A stretch of DNA of 64,000 nucleotides, from assembly GCA_000310025.1 (NCBI GenBank), contig FN648703.1:5649-69648 (forward strand), written 5' to 3'. Positions 32,301-43,429 of the stretch are shown in pieces. A model generated the notes under the pieces. That model made no database searches and was not told the origin of the DNA. It saw only the letters and a list, made by a program, of their open reading frames with translations. Position 1 is the first letter of the stretch. Each line of letters begins with the position of its first letter. Made by a program: the position numbers and the translations under genes. This DNA is from Ectocarpus siliculosus (Eukaryota > Sar > Phaeophyceae > Ectocarpales > Ectocarpaceae).

Positions 32301-35300
32301 TTTCCCAAAAAAAAAAAAGAAAAAATTTTTAAAATTTTTTGGGGAGGGTTTGTGGGACCACCCATTTTTTGAGAACCGGCCCCCCCCCCCCCCCCCCCCT
32401 TTTCTTGAGGGAGGGGGGGGGGGGGGGGGAAAAGTGGATAATTCCTGTTTCCACTCTTTCACTTTTTTTTTTTATTTTTTTTTTTTGGGTACCCCGGGTT
32501 CCCCGCTTTGGAGGGGTGGGGGTGGGGGAGAAACGCCAGGGGGCCTTGATCGGTGTTTCTTCGGGGGGGGGGGGGGCACGGAGCACAGCTCACTACACCC
32601 CCCCTCTGGTCTATGTTTTCAAATTCCGATCCACGACACAAACAACACTTTCCTTCTGAACGCTACATATTCGCCCTGATCACGTTGAGCCGCGTGTCAT
32701 AAGACATACTAGCTGTCGCTACAACGAGCGACAGCTGATAAATGTAACCGCTGTCGTCACATGTGTGGGTCCACGGGTGAAAACAGAGTGCATACACCAC
32801 ACACTTGATACTTCACCTACCTGCTGTGCGCTGGTGTAAGACCTGTGGTAACGTTACCAATCACCTGCCCCCCCCCGTCCACATCCCGCTTTCGTGATCA
32901 TACATACCCCCCGCATACTATTGCTGAAGCTCCTGTTCCCTCTTTTTTGTTCGGTGTTGTCCAACTGCTAGCAAAACAGCAGGACACAAGTCAGTTCTCG
33001 TCACCTAGCGCACCAATCGTCTTGGTACCACTTCGAGCGTGTGCTCCATTGCGATATCTAGGGCCGTGACAGTTGTGTTAGGCATGGGTGCTGTGTGTGG
33101 GAAGACCTTCGTGGTGGCGTGGAATCTAAATCGTTTTTTTTTGGCCCGGGCAATCGGGCCACATCGCAAGGCGAAAACGCCAAACCGGATTTCACATCGC
33201 CACGATGCTCTCACCCCACACAGCACTCAATGCCCAACACAACTATCTTGCCCAGAGACACCACAATGGATCACACGCTGGAAGTGGTGCGATGGCGATC
33301 GGCGTCCTAGGTGTCGAGAACTAACGTGGTGCTGTGCTCACATTGCTGGCAGTTGATGAACGCGGCGGTAACAAAAAATCATGCACGACAGACAGCACAA
33401 TGCATACCGTCATCACACCACAGAGAGTCCAGCCCAATCGAGCCCAGATGCTATTGCCCGCTGTGCGTGTGTTGTCTGCTGTGTGGTGTCGCCCGCAGTG
33501 CGTATGTTCTCTGCTGCAATCCTCTGTGCGTTCCGAGAAAAAAGTGCATCTGCTGACCCCTGTATTCGAAACTCAAGTCATATACTCTAAAACCGAATAG
33601 ACTGTACAAACGGTTTGGTCTTGATGGGGCCCTATATTGCGGCGAGACCTCAGGCCAGATTAGAAATCTCGCTTCGCTCGAGCAAAATCTAAAAACAGGT
33701 TAAAATGTCTCACCCGAGCGTCGAAATCCTTGTCCCGGCTGAGCGCGAAGATCTCCCTCAGGGGCCGATTTGTGTGCTGGTCGCGAACGGTTCGGAACGC
33801 TCGCCCCGCAAGCTCTCCGGCCGATGCATGCTGCGCGTTTGTCGAAACGTCAGTCCAACACAAGTAACAGTTCGATTTTCGGGTTTTGCGAGAAAGCTAC
33901 TTTGAACCTTGCAGCAGTTGCCGACAAATCAAAACACGCGCCAAGAAAAATGTGTTCGAGCCGGGCGACGACATGTATCCGCGAGCTATTGAATGAGGAA
34001 AACAAAGAGGGAGAGCGCAAAAGCAGCGGGTCGTAGCCTACGACCACAACCGCTTCATGTAGTAAGCTTCAGGAATCACGCAACACGCCGCGGGTATGTA
34101 TTGCCGAATAGTACGCCTTTCGCCAGTATGCTCGCAAATATGTCTTCTGGTACAACCAAGTAGCCCACGACACGTGACCAAAACCATATTCTTTGGAGAG
34201 CATGTGCTTGAGCTTATCATAGTACAAGAGAGAAACATGCGCGTCTCTGTTGAAGCATATATCGACCACCATTTTTGCTCTATTTGGCGCCTAAGGCAAC
34301 AAGATTGTGTTCTGAGGCACGCTGCAATAGCTCTCTCCGATTCACTGGCTGTAATTCAATGAGCGAAAAAAATACTTCCGCAACACGCACACGCACAATA
34401 TGAGCACAAAACAACACGGCACAAGTCAATACGGAATAATCTATGACGAAGAACCCGCCATCGCCTTCCCAAGGGCACACACTCACCAAGACATTGTGGA
34501 GAAAACAGAATGAACAACGCCCAACAGCACACAAGTTGCGTCGTCCCCGAGAGGCAACCACCACACAAAAGACGAATCAGCCACTCACATCCTTCAATTC
34601 CTTGAGCAACGTCTCTTTAAGCTGGGCGAGGGCAATGAGGCATGATTGCCGACGCGCGGGAACCTCGTTCTCCCTGAAACTATCATCCTCGGACTCCTCC
34701 TCGTCGGCGGTCTCGATGTTCCTCTTGGCTACGCGGTCGAGGGTTGCCGTGAGGCTGTCGAAGATGACAAGCCGATGGCCTTGTACATTTCGCAGGACCT
34801 GGTCGTCAATGCCGCGACAAACTTTGCTGAAAAGCGTGCGGCAGCGGGCATAACGGCGACAAATGCGTGCGACAGGATGGGGGGAGGGGCGAGGGGGGGG
34901 GGGTTAGTGGAAAAACACAAGACGTTTTCTTCGGCGACACCCAAAGAAGAGTGGTGGCGCGTTTTCGCATTGGGGGCTGGACCCATTCCTGATCGAGAGC
35001 TGGCCGGCGTGTCTCTCTCTTTCATTGTCGTCTTCCGTAATGATGACGTTGCAAATCCTTTGCTTCTCGGCGAGAACCTACGGTGAGCTCTCCAGAGCGG
35101 CTCAGCCCGACGTCCTCACCAGGGGCTACAATACGCCACAACGATTTTCATGTCCAATCTTGCACAGCAGTGGGGTCGAGGCTGTGTAGCTGAGCCTAGC
35201 TGTTGAGAGCTTTCGAACCTTACCACTAAATTGATGTTATTGGCGAGCAGCGCGCCCTTCACCGCCGCTTCGCTGCCCGTCAGAGCGTGGGACATGTGCT

Positions 35301-37227
35301 TCGCCAGGAATGAAACGAGACGCTTCCCGTCCTTGTAGTCGTCCACGTCGATCCACCTGGTCTGCACAGCAATAGATACAAGCAGAGACAGGGACGAGCA
35401 GCACGGAGATCAAACAATGGTAACATTAAATTCAAGGCCGCGACACGAGGGATTAGTGTTTGATTCTCTCTTCTCTGCGCGCTGTCGTCGAATGTAGTGT
35501 GCGAACAGGTACTTAATTTATTTTTTTGGCACGTATACGTACTGCAGGGATTGTAGGTGCACTTCTTCTTGACGCCGGCCCTTTCCTTGCAAAGTGTGAG
35601 TGTTCTTTATACTGTATCTTCTGATGGCTCTAGCATTTTTGTGACCACCGACCGAGTCTTCGCTAGATTTTGGGAATAGCAACTGACACTTGTTTATTGT
35701 GCAGAAGAGAACAACAACAACAACAGCGAAAGATATGAATATGACAACCAGGGTGACTCTGCTTCTCGACGCCCGCACTCGTTCGGTTGCATATCCTCCT
35801 CACTCCTCAGCTCCTCAGCGCTCTCCCGCATCCCACTCTTGCCCAGCCTTCGTGAGTCTCTTTTCTACTCTTCTCTTTCGTATGCACAGATGTCGGAAAG
35901 GCGAGTATCTTTCAGCCAGTGAACCTCGTTTAAAACTCACCAACCGCATCTTTTACGCGATAAAAAAACATGTATCTTGGAATCGCTTCCTTAAGCGTGA
36001 CGGCGGAAGCCCCCGAAGCCCCCGAAGCCCCTTGCACTTGTACTGTAGTGTGAGGATTCTTCGATAGAGATGGATTCGTTGGGTCGTACCTAGTAGTCTT
36101 AACCCTTACGTGACTACAGGCTGATTCAGCTCCGTTCTCAGCTCCGATCACTTTGCGTGCCGAAAGATCGCCGTTGTGCCTCGGCTAAGAGCAAAAAACA
36201 CAAATAGAGACCAGCAGGGAGACACAGGCAGCCCACCCCAAAAGCACGCTTATCAGCAATGCGCACAGGACTCACATAGTGCAATACTATTCACCCATGC
36301 CTAACCTCTCTGACGTGGGGCAGATATCCTTTCCAGATCCAATCTACTGCCTACCGGTACTGCAAGATTCAAACGCAAAATACCACCTGAGGGTGCATAC
36401 AGCACCCTGAACATGTGATCAACCCAGTGCCGCATCCGTGGGGGAGAGCAGAGCAAGCGTACACCGGAGCCGATGCTAACGTACTGCCTCGGTGCTTGAT
36501 GTTGTTGTGATTGCGGTGCGTGTGGTTCCCAGCATTGGGAGTGGAGGGTGGTTCGTCTGCTGTGTGCAAAATTTCGCTCAAAGGCAAGGGTTTTCGGGAC
36601 TACAGCTCTGATCACAGCTCCGATCACAGCTCTCTATTTGTAGTACAGATTAGTAAAATCTATCACGATTTTTATGCATTTTGTGCGATAGTGGATGATG
36701 GTCTCGATTCTCTGATGCGCGGGCCGTTTTTTTCGTCGATCTGGCGCTTCTGTGAGGCGTTTTCCCGTCAGTGTATGCTCTGTCCCAAGATGAGGTGGAG
36801 AAGATGTGCCAACAGGTATTGCTTGGACAGGTACATCCTCTGTGCGGACGGTTGCTGTCGGAGACGGCATGCACACCTGCTCAGAAACTACTCCTGCTGT
36901 ACAGTCTATTTCTCTCCGCATAGCTGCTACTGCTGTACAACAGTAGTACTACTGTACTCACTCCTGTTCGTCACCCTTACATACACCGCGTCCCTATCCC
37001 TGTGAGCCCATGTGGGGGCTCACAGGGACCCACTGCTGCACTATCCTTGCCGCCGTGACTTATGGATGTACACGCACGCTTGGAAAATCTTTGACCGCAG
37101 AGAGCCAGTTGTGGGGAAAAAGACATAAAAATTCAAATCAACCCAGTCACGAAATGAAGTTGGGTCATAGTCTACAGCAGTACTGACATCTTCGGAGAGA
37201 TCCCTGGGAACGAATGGGAGAGCGAGC

Positions 37228-37305
<78 letters not shown>

Positions 37306-40300
37306 CAGACAGAGAGAGACAGGCAGACAGAGAGAGACAGGCAGACAGAGAGAGACAGGCAGACAGAGAGAGAGAAAGAGAGAAAGAGACAGGGAGACAG
37401 AGAGAGAGAGAGAGCGAGAGAGAGAGAGAGCGAGAGAGAGAGGGAGACAAACAGAGAGAGAGAGAAAGACAGAAAGAGAGAAACACAGAGAGACAGAGAA
37501 AGAAAGAGAGGGAGAGAGAGTATAGAGGTCGTGGCGGGTTTATTATTGGGTGCAAATCCAAAGGGACGGGGCAAAAGGTTCATACTACATCGGGTGGGTG
37601 TGCCCCCCTCACCTCATCCGTGAGGTTGTCACGCAACCTTCGCACTTTGGTCCTGATCTTCGCGACGTGCTTCTGCATCTTTTCCTCCTTCTTCTGCAGT
37701 TGAGACTGCGTCTGTGCTGCTGCAGCATGCTGGGGGTGAGCAGTAGTGCCCGTGCTGCTCATAGCGCTGATGGTGTATATGCTCTTTGCACGTAAGAGGG
37801 ACGGGAGCGCGGGAAGGGAGGGACACACTGGCTCTGTCGTGCGTGTCCACGTCAGCTCCAACCATTTTTTTCTCGAGAGCCCCCCCCCCCTATGGAAATT
37901 ATGCACCTTCCGTGGGCCCCCTCCGCACTCCAATCTGCGCGCCCCCGAGTTGTTCCTCCCTTGTTCCTCCGCACACACACATTGAATAACTACAATCGCG
38001 TGTTGTTGCCGGCATTGCGATGACCTCGAGATTTTTTTCCCCTTGGCGAGATGACTCCCAAGGTTGCCGCACCGCCGAGATTGCCAAGGTTGCGTGTTGC
38101 CCGTATTGCGATGACCTTTGGATTCTTTATCCCTTGGCGAGGTGACTCCCAAGGTTGCCGCACGGCCGAGATTGCCAAGGTAGCGTGTTGCCGGCATTGT
38201 GATAACCTTTGGATGTTTTACCCCTTGGCGTGGTGACTCCCAAGGTTGCCGCACGGCCGAGATTGTCAAGGTACAAAATTCAGGAAAATGAGGCACATCC
38301 ACCTTGGCAAGGTGGGGGGGGGAGGGGTATTTTCTCCACAAGGGGGTTCGACCTCCACCTGTGAAGGAGGGTCGGGCCTTCAGATATTGGACAAGTCGAT
38401 ATTGTATTCAAGCAAGCCTCCCGTCATCGCCCCCACAGACGTCGCAGCGAGGCAAAGAGTTGACATTTCACAAACTGATGTCCATCCCAGACTTCCGTCA
38501 ATAGACAACACGGCGAAACCTCAAAGCCTTTCTCCCACCTCGAAGAAGTGCGCCGCTTCTTGGTGTTCTGGTCCTTGCTGCCGTGCTCGACCATCGTGAT
38601 CTGTAGTCCGTGCGTGCTGAACACCACTGCAGGCAATTCGTTGTTGGCATCAAGTTTCATCGGCGCCAAGAAGGGCTTGAAGCTCACCGCGATTTGCCGC
38701 TTCGATCCCCTGGATTTCATCCTCAACGACCCAGGCAACAAATGCCCCTGCATAAGACGCAGATCCGACAACGATGCAAGCAGGCATTCTTCGGCCACGC
38801 CGGGGGGAACAAACAAGCAGGGGATCACGGTCACAACGAACTACAGTAGCCCAAGCCTAACGAAATACTGACACTGCAGAACGACACTTGTTGAACAGCA
38901 GATTCTTCCGTAGTGAGATCAACAAACTACCCAGTTCACACTAGGCCGCGGAACTCAATAGCTCCCGTGAGAGTCATATCACAGCTCACGTGCCCGTGCA
39001 ACAGCAGCAGGCACACGGCCAGTGGTGGACCCCAACAGAAGGCAGTGTAGCATACATTGTATAACACGAGGGCGTACATTTCTCACGTTGTCGCTCCACA
39101 CGTAATTCCTGTCGTCGACCAGGAAGATCACATCCCCGTAGCGCACTACGCCCCCGTCCTTTTTCTTGTTCTCGGGGTCAACGGCCTGTGACGCAAGCCG
39201 TGAAAACAAGGGGAAAATACTTGAAGCAACAGTACAGAAACACCCAACAGGTGTCCAACTCGCACAGGGATTGGTGACTCCCGTGGAAACAGAACTGCAT
39301 GTACATTGACGAAGGGTCATTGAACCAAGACCTTAGCACATCGGTAACTCAGTAGACCGTTGTTTCATAAAAAAGCACCTACCGGAGAGGGGGAGCGAGA
39401 ATTCCAGTATTCTGGTCAACGGTAACGACGGACACATGTGTGAAAATCGAAACCAATGAAATCACCGCTGCCCGCACCTCCAAAACACCATCACCGCATC
39501 GACAACCTAGTAACAATTCAATTACTACCTACACCACATGTCCACCACCCAGACTTGTTTGATAGAGACTGCACAAGCACCGCGAGTCTTTCATCGACCC
39601 GGAACAAAAAACGGCAACATGTCACCAACACTACTGCCGTCTACGACAACGTACAGCGGGGCGCGCGTTGCTACGACTGCACACCTTGAAGTGGCAGCTG
39701 GTGAATCCCGCGTCGTTTTTCCCTTCGGACAGGCTGATCACCGCCACCTCGCTCCCCCTGAACAGCTTCGTCGATACCTTCTGCACCTTCTCCAGCGAAC
39801 CGACAAAGCCCCCGCCTCCTCCCACCACGCCTTCAGCTGGGGCACCAGCGCCACCTTCTCCCAACGCACCGACTGAGATGTCACTCCCTCCGGAGGGCCT
39901 GTGGTGAACTCTGGAAGGCAAAAGAGGCCTGCATCAAGGTCGAGCACCGTAGAAGGGGGTGGGGGCTAAGAAACGGAGGTCTTGAATGGGCGGTGGGACA
40001 TGAAAATAGCAACGACCGGGGAAAAGAGGAACCGATACTCAGCAACTCGAGGCACCGGCTCCTGAAGTGGGTGGTGTAGTGCTCGGCGAGCATCGCCTAC
40101 GAAAGCGTTCGAAGCGGTGATTACAAGCATTCATGAGCGTACCGTACCAAATCAACAGGCGAGGCACACCGACGATCCAAAAGTTGTATCTACCTACCTG
40201 GCTTTGAGCCTCAGCCTGTCGCCGTACTTCAGCTCCGGGGGCAGGGCCGCTGGCACGCAGGGCGGACCCGTCACGGGAGCAGCTGGGACATCCTCAACAA

Positions 40301-41142
40301 CGCTTGGTGCATGTCCTGAGTCGCCCCGCTTGACATGGCCTTTGATGACTTCGTCACACTTGGACCTGTCATGGAGAATCTTTTCGGCGTTCAATTTCGC
40401 TTTGCTCGTCGCTTGTGCCGCTGTCACCTCGTCGGAAGACAGGGTTGCGCTAGTAGTGACTGGTGATGCTGGGTTGAAGCTGCTAGTTTCTTGATCGGTG
40501 TGGCCCTCTTGGCCATCTTGGCCTTGGCCTTGGGTTTGCTCTTGGTCTTGGCCGTTCCCCGAGGGTGACACGGGCTTGCGGTTGAACGGGTTCTGGAATG
40601 GATTGATTGATAGCACGCAACAGTGGGAAGGCATGCACCCGAGACCTGTTGTTCAACGCACAGAAACGCTTGGTAGTGCTTGTTGAAAAAGGGGCACCGC
40701 GGCTTTAACCATGGACATTCGCGCCTCCTCAGTCCCAGGTACCATGTCTCGGGAGGAGCTATGATTTTAGACGCAGCTTGGGGTTCATACGCAGGACAAG
40801 ACAAATCCTTCCCTTCCAACAGTATTCAGTGTTCAAGAAGATTCGTATATACTGGTAAGAATCGGTGGAGCATGAACTGCTGTCGATGCCTGTACACAGC
40901 AAGTTGGCCCGCAGGGCGAGCGAGCAAGCTGCGCGGTGATATCATCGCGACCGCTCCACCCCTCCCCAAACACAGGTCACTCTTTGTGTGGACTGCGCTT
41001 GCAACAGCAATGGCGATTCAGATCAACGACGCGCGGAAAGACGAGGACGACAGTAAAGCAACAAACCCCAAAACGGTTATGAAGAGACCGTACTGTTAAA
41101 ACGAAACTACTGCATGATATGAACGACGAGTCATATTTTCTC

Positions 41143-41177
<35 letters not shown>

Positions 41178-42907
41178 TGTCTCCTCTCGCTTACCACACG
41201 CTTTGGGGAGGCCGAGCGGCTTCGATGTCTCTCCCCGATGCCCTCCCACCCCCCCTTCGGAGACAGGCTTTTGCTCTTGCTCCCTTCCAACAGCCCAGGC
41301 CGGCCTCTGGCCACCTCCGGCTTCCCCTCCTGTTCCCGTGCCTCTGCCCTGCACACGCCTTCTCCCCCCTTTTCCAGTAGATCTTCCTTCCTGCGCGATT
41401 CGCTGCCCACGCCCGTTGCAGTCCCCTCGAACCTCCGGTGATCGCACGGACTCCCCAGGTCCGTGAGGCCTCGAGTGATTGGTGGCATTCGAGGTGGAGG
41501 CAGCCCCGGCATCAATATTTCTCCGCTCCTTGTCGGAGAAGGCCGCCGGCTGCCGGTGCTGCTGCGAGGAGGCCTGCCTTGGTCAGCTTGCGGCGGCGGC
41601 GACGCCATCGGGGGCGTCACGGGGCTCGTGCTTGTGAGCGGTAAATGCCAGTCTTGGGGCAACTTCCTAGGCGATGGAAATTCGAAAGATAAACAGACGG
41701 CGTTGAGAACACCATTGTCGAGGGTATTCGTACGGATCCAAAGTGACGCTACAAGCAACTTGCACGATCGTGTCCTACCGCTCTTACATAGAATGCCCGA
41801 GTGGAAGGATGAATCGTGCGCACCACAAAAAAAAAAAAACGGATAAACGACAGCAGTATGAACCTTGTTCTGGCCTCTTGTGGACGTATACCAATAGGTA
41901 CGTCGGCACTGCTGAACTTATCAAGGCTAGGCATCAACAACTTGCACGCAATTCACCCAAATAAATTATGGGATCCTTTGACGCTGATCGACAGGGATCA
42001 TCGGCATGATCCTCCCTTAGCGTAGCCTCATGGGGTGCTCATGCGTACAAGAGAAAAGCCTTACGCTGACACACGAGAGTTGATTAGATTACGGTACGTA
42101 CCAAGGCCACTCCCTATGCGGACAGGCGTTTGGAAGGAATCCCTGGCCTTCAGACATCGAAACAAATCCACAAATGACTGTCTGGGGAGATGAAAGCAAC
42201 GGAACATCGCAGCACACCATGCAACCAATTTTTATGGTATGAGTGAAAAGCGTTACGCACCTCTCGCCATGCTCCGGCGACGTTGGGCTATTGCTCCAAC
42301 CCCCGGTGAACGATCTGGGCCCCTCGCCGTCGAAATCAGCATCGTGCGCACGCAAGTAGCTGTTATCCCTCCCTATGCTCATCGCCTCCGATGACCCCAC
42401 CGACCGCTTCGTGAGCCGCCGGGCCACGTTCAACAGACCCCTCGCGAGCTTGGTCGCTCGTTTCGGCTGCCCGGTGCTGTGGTCTTCTCCTTTCCCCCTC
42501 CCCCCCCCTCTAAGGTTCGCTGCTACCGCTTCTGCACTAACACCCCCTTCCTCAACGCTTGCACCACTGTTATCACTACCAGCATCGTCCAAGGCGTCGG
42601 TGCCAGCGCTTGTATCCAAACCACCGGCATAGTTGTTGCCGTCGGATCCCACGGGAGTGAGCACAAAGTCTCCTTCCCGGTCCACCCCGGACAAGGCATG
42701 CAGAACTTCACCGTCCAGGCTACTTCCTCTCGAGCGCTTGCTGCGGAACTTCTTCTTCAAGCCGGGTATCGGAGAAGGAGGCCTCAGCAAACGTTGGAAC
42801 CCCTTCTTGGACACGGTATCCCTGACGTGTGGGGGGCCGGGACACGGGGTTGATGGAAGCGTGTCTTTCGTGAATACTTGTGGAAAATTGCGCCGAGTGG
42901 TCTCTGT
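29113..42907 (-). CDS. Large multi-exon gene or gene cluster, unknown product
   Basis: A run of minus-strand exons with GT/AG borders, read right to left: 42907-42261, 41666-41195, 40592-40198, about 39915-39690, 39185-39087, 38840-38539, 37766-37613, 35361-35224, 34821-34589, 33830-33714, 30986-30709 and 29329-29113 (stop). The last junction is phase-exact (AC|G). The two first exons are Ser/Arg/Pro-rich and probably disordered. The middle exons contain ELKYGDRLRLKA and RYGDVIFLVDDRNYVW, a YGD-x-(I/L)-x-L pattern as in MIR or other beta-trefoil repeats, and a coiled coil (QKKEEKMQKHVAKIRTKV). Later exons are helical. Not all junctions were phased, so more than one gene is possible. One exon (34821-34589) has a one-base shift near 34780. 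Confidence 0.5.
30709..30986 (-). CDS. Exon of the large gene
   Basis: Acceptor TTCCAG and donor GTGAGT. Encodes VVRWLVEVLDEDRRQYN, GFNAMLRAADWADKYRTP, a Gly/Lys linker and KRKYLDTTNDQVFNQT. Mostly helical and charged. No family assigned. Confidence 0.6.
31007..32176. other. Intron or intergenic stretch, ending in homopolymers before the gap
   Basis: No exon seen. A hairpin lies at 31815-31838 (TAGCC-t-CCAC/GTGG-GGCTA). A 21-base poly-C (31960-31980), a poly-G stretch and an 18-base poly-G near 32145 flank the gap side. Confidence 0.5.
32177..32276. other. Assembly gap of exactly 100 N
   Basis: One hundred unknown bases, a standard placeholder length. See the finding on the flanking duplicate. 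Confidence 0.99.
33027..33288. repeat. Foldback element with arms of about 105 bases
   Basis: Left arm 33027-33131 and the reverse complement of 33183-33288 align end to end (ACCACTTC.AGCGTGTG, GTTGTGTT.GGCAT, GTGCTGTGTG.GG, TCGTGG). Identity is roughly 70-75 per cent by eye, and the loop is about 50 bases. Confidence 0.6.
33714..33830 (-). CDS. Exon of the large gene
   Basis: 117 bases, phase 0 at both ends, acceptor GCGCAG and donor GTGAGA. Encodes 39 residues including AGRAFRTVRDQHTNRPLR and EIFALSRDKDFDAR. Confidence 0.6.
34589..34821 (-). CDS. Exon of the large gene with an internal one-base shift
   Basis: Starts FVAALTTRSCEMYKAIG in the phase left by the exon at 35224. The rest (DSLTATLDRVAKRNIE, EEESEDDSF, ALAQLKETLLKELKD) reads one base out. 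Donor GTGAGT. Either a true frameshift or a sequence error near 34780. Confidence 0.5.
35224..35361 (-). CDS. Exon of the large gene
   Basis: 138 bases, phase 0, acceptor GTGCAG and donor GTAAGG. Encodes TRWIDVDDYKDGKRLVSFL and SEAAVKGALLANNINLV. Confidence 0.6.
35530..37230. other. Intron or intergenic stretch with a 13-bp hairpin
   Basis: No coding segment supported. The hairpin at 36997-37028 is listed separately. Confidence 0.4.
36997..37028. other. Perfect 13-bp hairpin
   Basis: TCCCTGTGAGCCC and its exact complement GGGCTCACAGGGA are separated by six bases (ATGTGG). It follows a pyrimidine-rich tract. Function unknown. Confidence 0.85.
37232..37525 (+). repeat. (GA)n microsatellite with 18-base GGCAGACAGAGAGAGACA minisatellite
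   Basis: Pure GA from 37232 to 37304, then about four units of the 18-mer to 37372, then impure GA/GAA. The long Ser/Leu-repeat frames across it are not genes. Confidence 0.95.
37613..37766 (-). CDS. Exon of the large gene (coiled coil)
   Basis: Acceptor CATCAG and donor GTGAGG. Encodes a Gln/Ala-rich lead and a heptad-like QLQKKEEKMQKHVAKIRTK segment. Confidence 0.55.
37997..38275 (+). repeat. About 91-base tandem repeat, three units
   Basis: Units start CTTGGCG near 38042, 38133 and 38224, each with ACTCCCAAGGTTGCCGCAC and GAGATTG.CAAGGT, plus a partial lead copy. The array is followed by the inverted CACAGGTGGAGGTCGAACCC module near 38340, linking it to the array at 27 kb. Confidence 0.8.
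38539..38840 (-). CDS. Exon of the large gene
   Basis: Acceptor CTGTAG and donor GTGGGA. Encodes about 100 residues of mixed beta/alpha character (CLLASLSDLRLMQGHLLPG, KRQIAVSFKPFLAPMKLD, LPAVVFSTHGLQITMVEHG). Confidence 0.55.
39087..39185 (-). CDS. Exon of the large gene with YGD motif
   Basis: 99 bases, phase 0 at both ends, acceptor TCACAG and donor GTGAGA. Encodes DPENKKKDGGVVRYGDVIFL and VDDRNYVWSDN. The YGD-hydrophobic pattern and the second one at 40205-40240 suggest beta-trefoil (MIR-like) repeats, which is inference. Confidence 0.55.
40198..40592 (-). CDS. Exon of the large gene (Gln/Ser-rich, ends ELKYGDRLRLKA)
   Basis: Acceptor ATTCCAG and donor GTAGGT. A low-complexity Gln/Gly/Thr lead, then KLNAEKILHDRSKCDEVIKG and a C-terminal ELKYGDRLRLKA. 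Confidence 0.55.
41148..41176 (+). repeat. (CT)n microsatellite
   Basis: About 14 CT units directly beside the donor of exon 41666-41195. Confidence 0.9.
41195..41666 (-). CDS. Exon of the large gene (Pro/Ser/Arg-rich)
   Basis: Acceptor CGCCTAG and donor GTAAGC. The product is Pro- and Ser-rich with SRSASPKR-type sites, probably disordered and phosphorylated. A (CT)n run follows just past the donor. Confidence 0.45.
42261..42907 (-). CDS. 5'-most long exon of the large gene
   Basis: Donor GTGCGT at its left end; the start is uncertain (a possible acceptor GCACAG at its right end). Encodes basic and acidic disordered stretches (PIPGLKKKFRSKRSRG, ATKLARGLLNVARRLTKRS, AHDADFDGEGPRSF). The 75-bp-arm foldback lies just upstream. 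Confidence 0.45.
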
Positions 42908-42981
42908 GCTCAAGCGTGGGAAAGATCGATATGCCCTGGCCAAAACTAAATAACAAACAAAACCAACCACCCCACACAAAA

Positions 42982-43207
42982 GGGTGGTTCTGCGGCCTCC
43001 GGGTCAACCAGCTCGGGGACGGCGGGTCGTCGTGGACCTAGACGCCCTCGTCGAGCGCCGGCCGTCCAGGAACTGAAATCGACCCCGTTTCGGGGGACTA
43101 CACGAACCCCCTCATCAGCACCTATGATAGGTGCTCGACGCGGGCGTCCATGTCCACGACGACCCGCCCTCCCCGAGCCCGTTGACCGAGCGGCCGCAGA
43201 ACCACCC
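42982..43207. repeat. Foldback element with 75-base arms
   Basis: Left arm 42982-43056 and the reverse complement of 43133-43207 align without gaps over 75 bases with about nine mismatches (shared words GGGTGGTTCTGCGGCC, GGCGGGTCGTCGTGGAC, GTCGAGC). The 76-base loop ends in a smaller palindrome, AGCACCTAT-G-ATAGGTGCT, at 43118-43136. Confidence 0.85.
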
Positions 43208-43429
43208 GCATCGGCGACAGGAGGAAAGAGGAAGAGCCTCGGAGGGACACCATCGGGGATCTCGTGGAGGAACAGTCGTGGATTGTGAGTTGATCATTTC
43301 CAACGGTTCAGGAGTGCTGATGAACCCGAAGGGAGGGCTGCTCTCAGCGGGCGGAAACGTGTCAAACACTGAGGTCGAACTCCCACCGAGTACCGTGTGT
43401 GAGACAAGACCGCACCACCCTGGTGATAA

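Noticed and set aside
31930-32680. Frames spanning the N gap and poly-C/G tracts
   Set aside because: Translations of N and homopolymers, not genes.
37041-37583. Long Ser/Leu-repeat and Arg/Glu-repeat frames across the GA microsatellite
   Set aside because: They are open only because (GA)n has no stops. No start context or conserved sequence.
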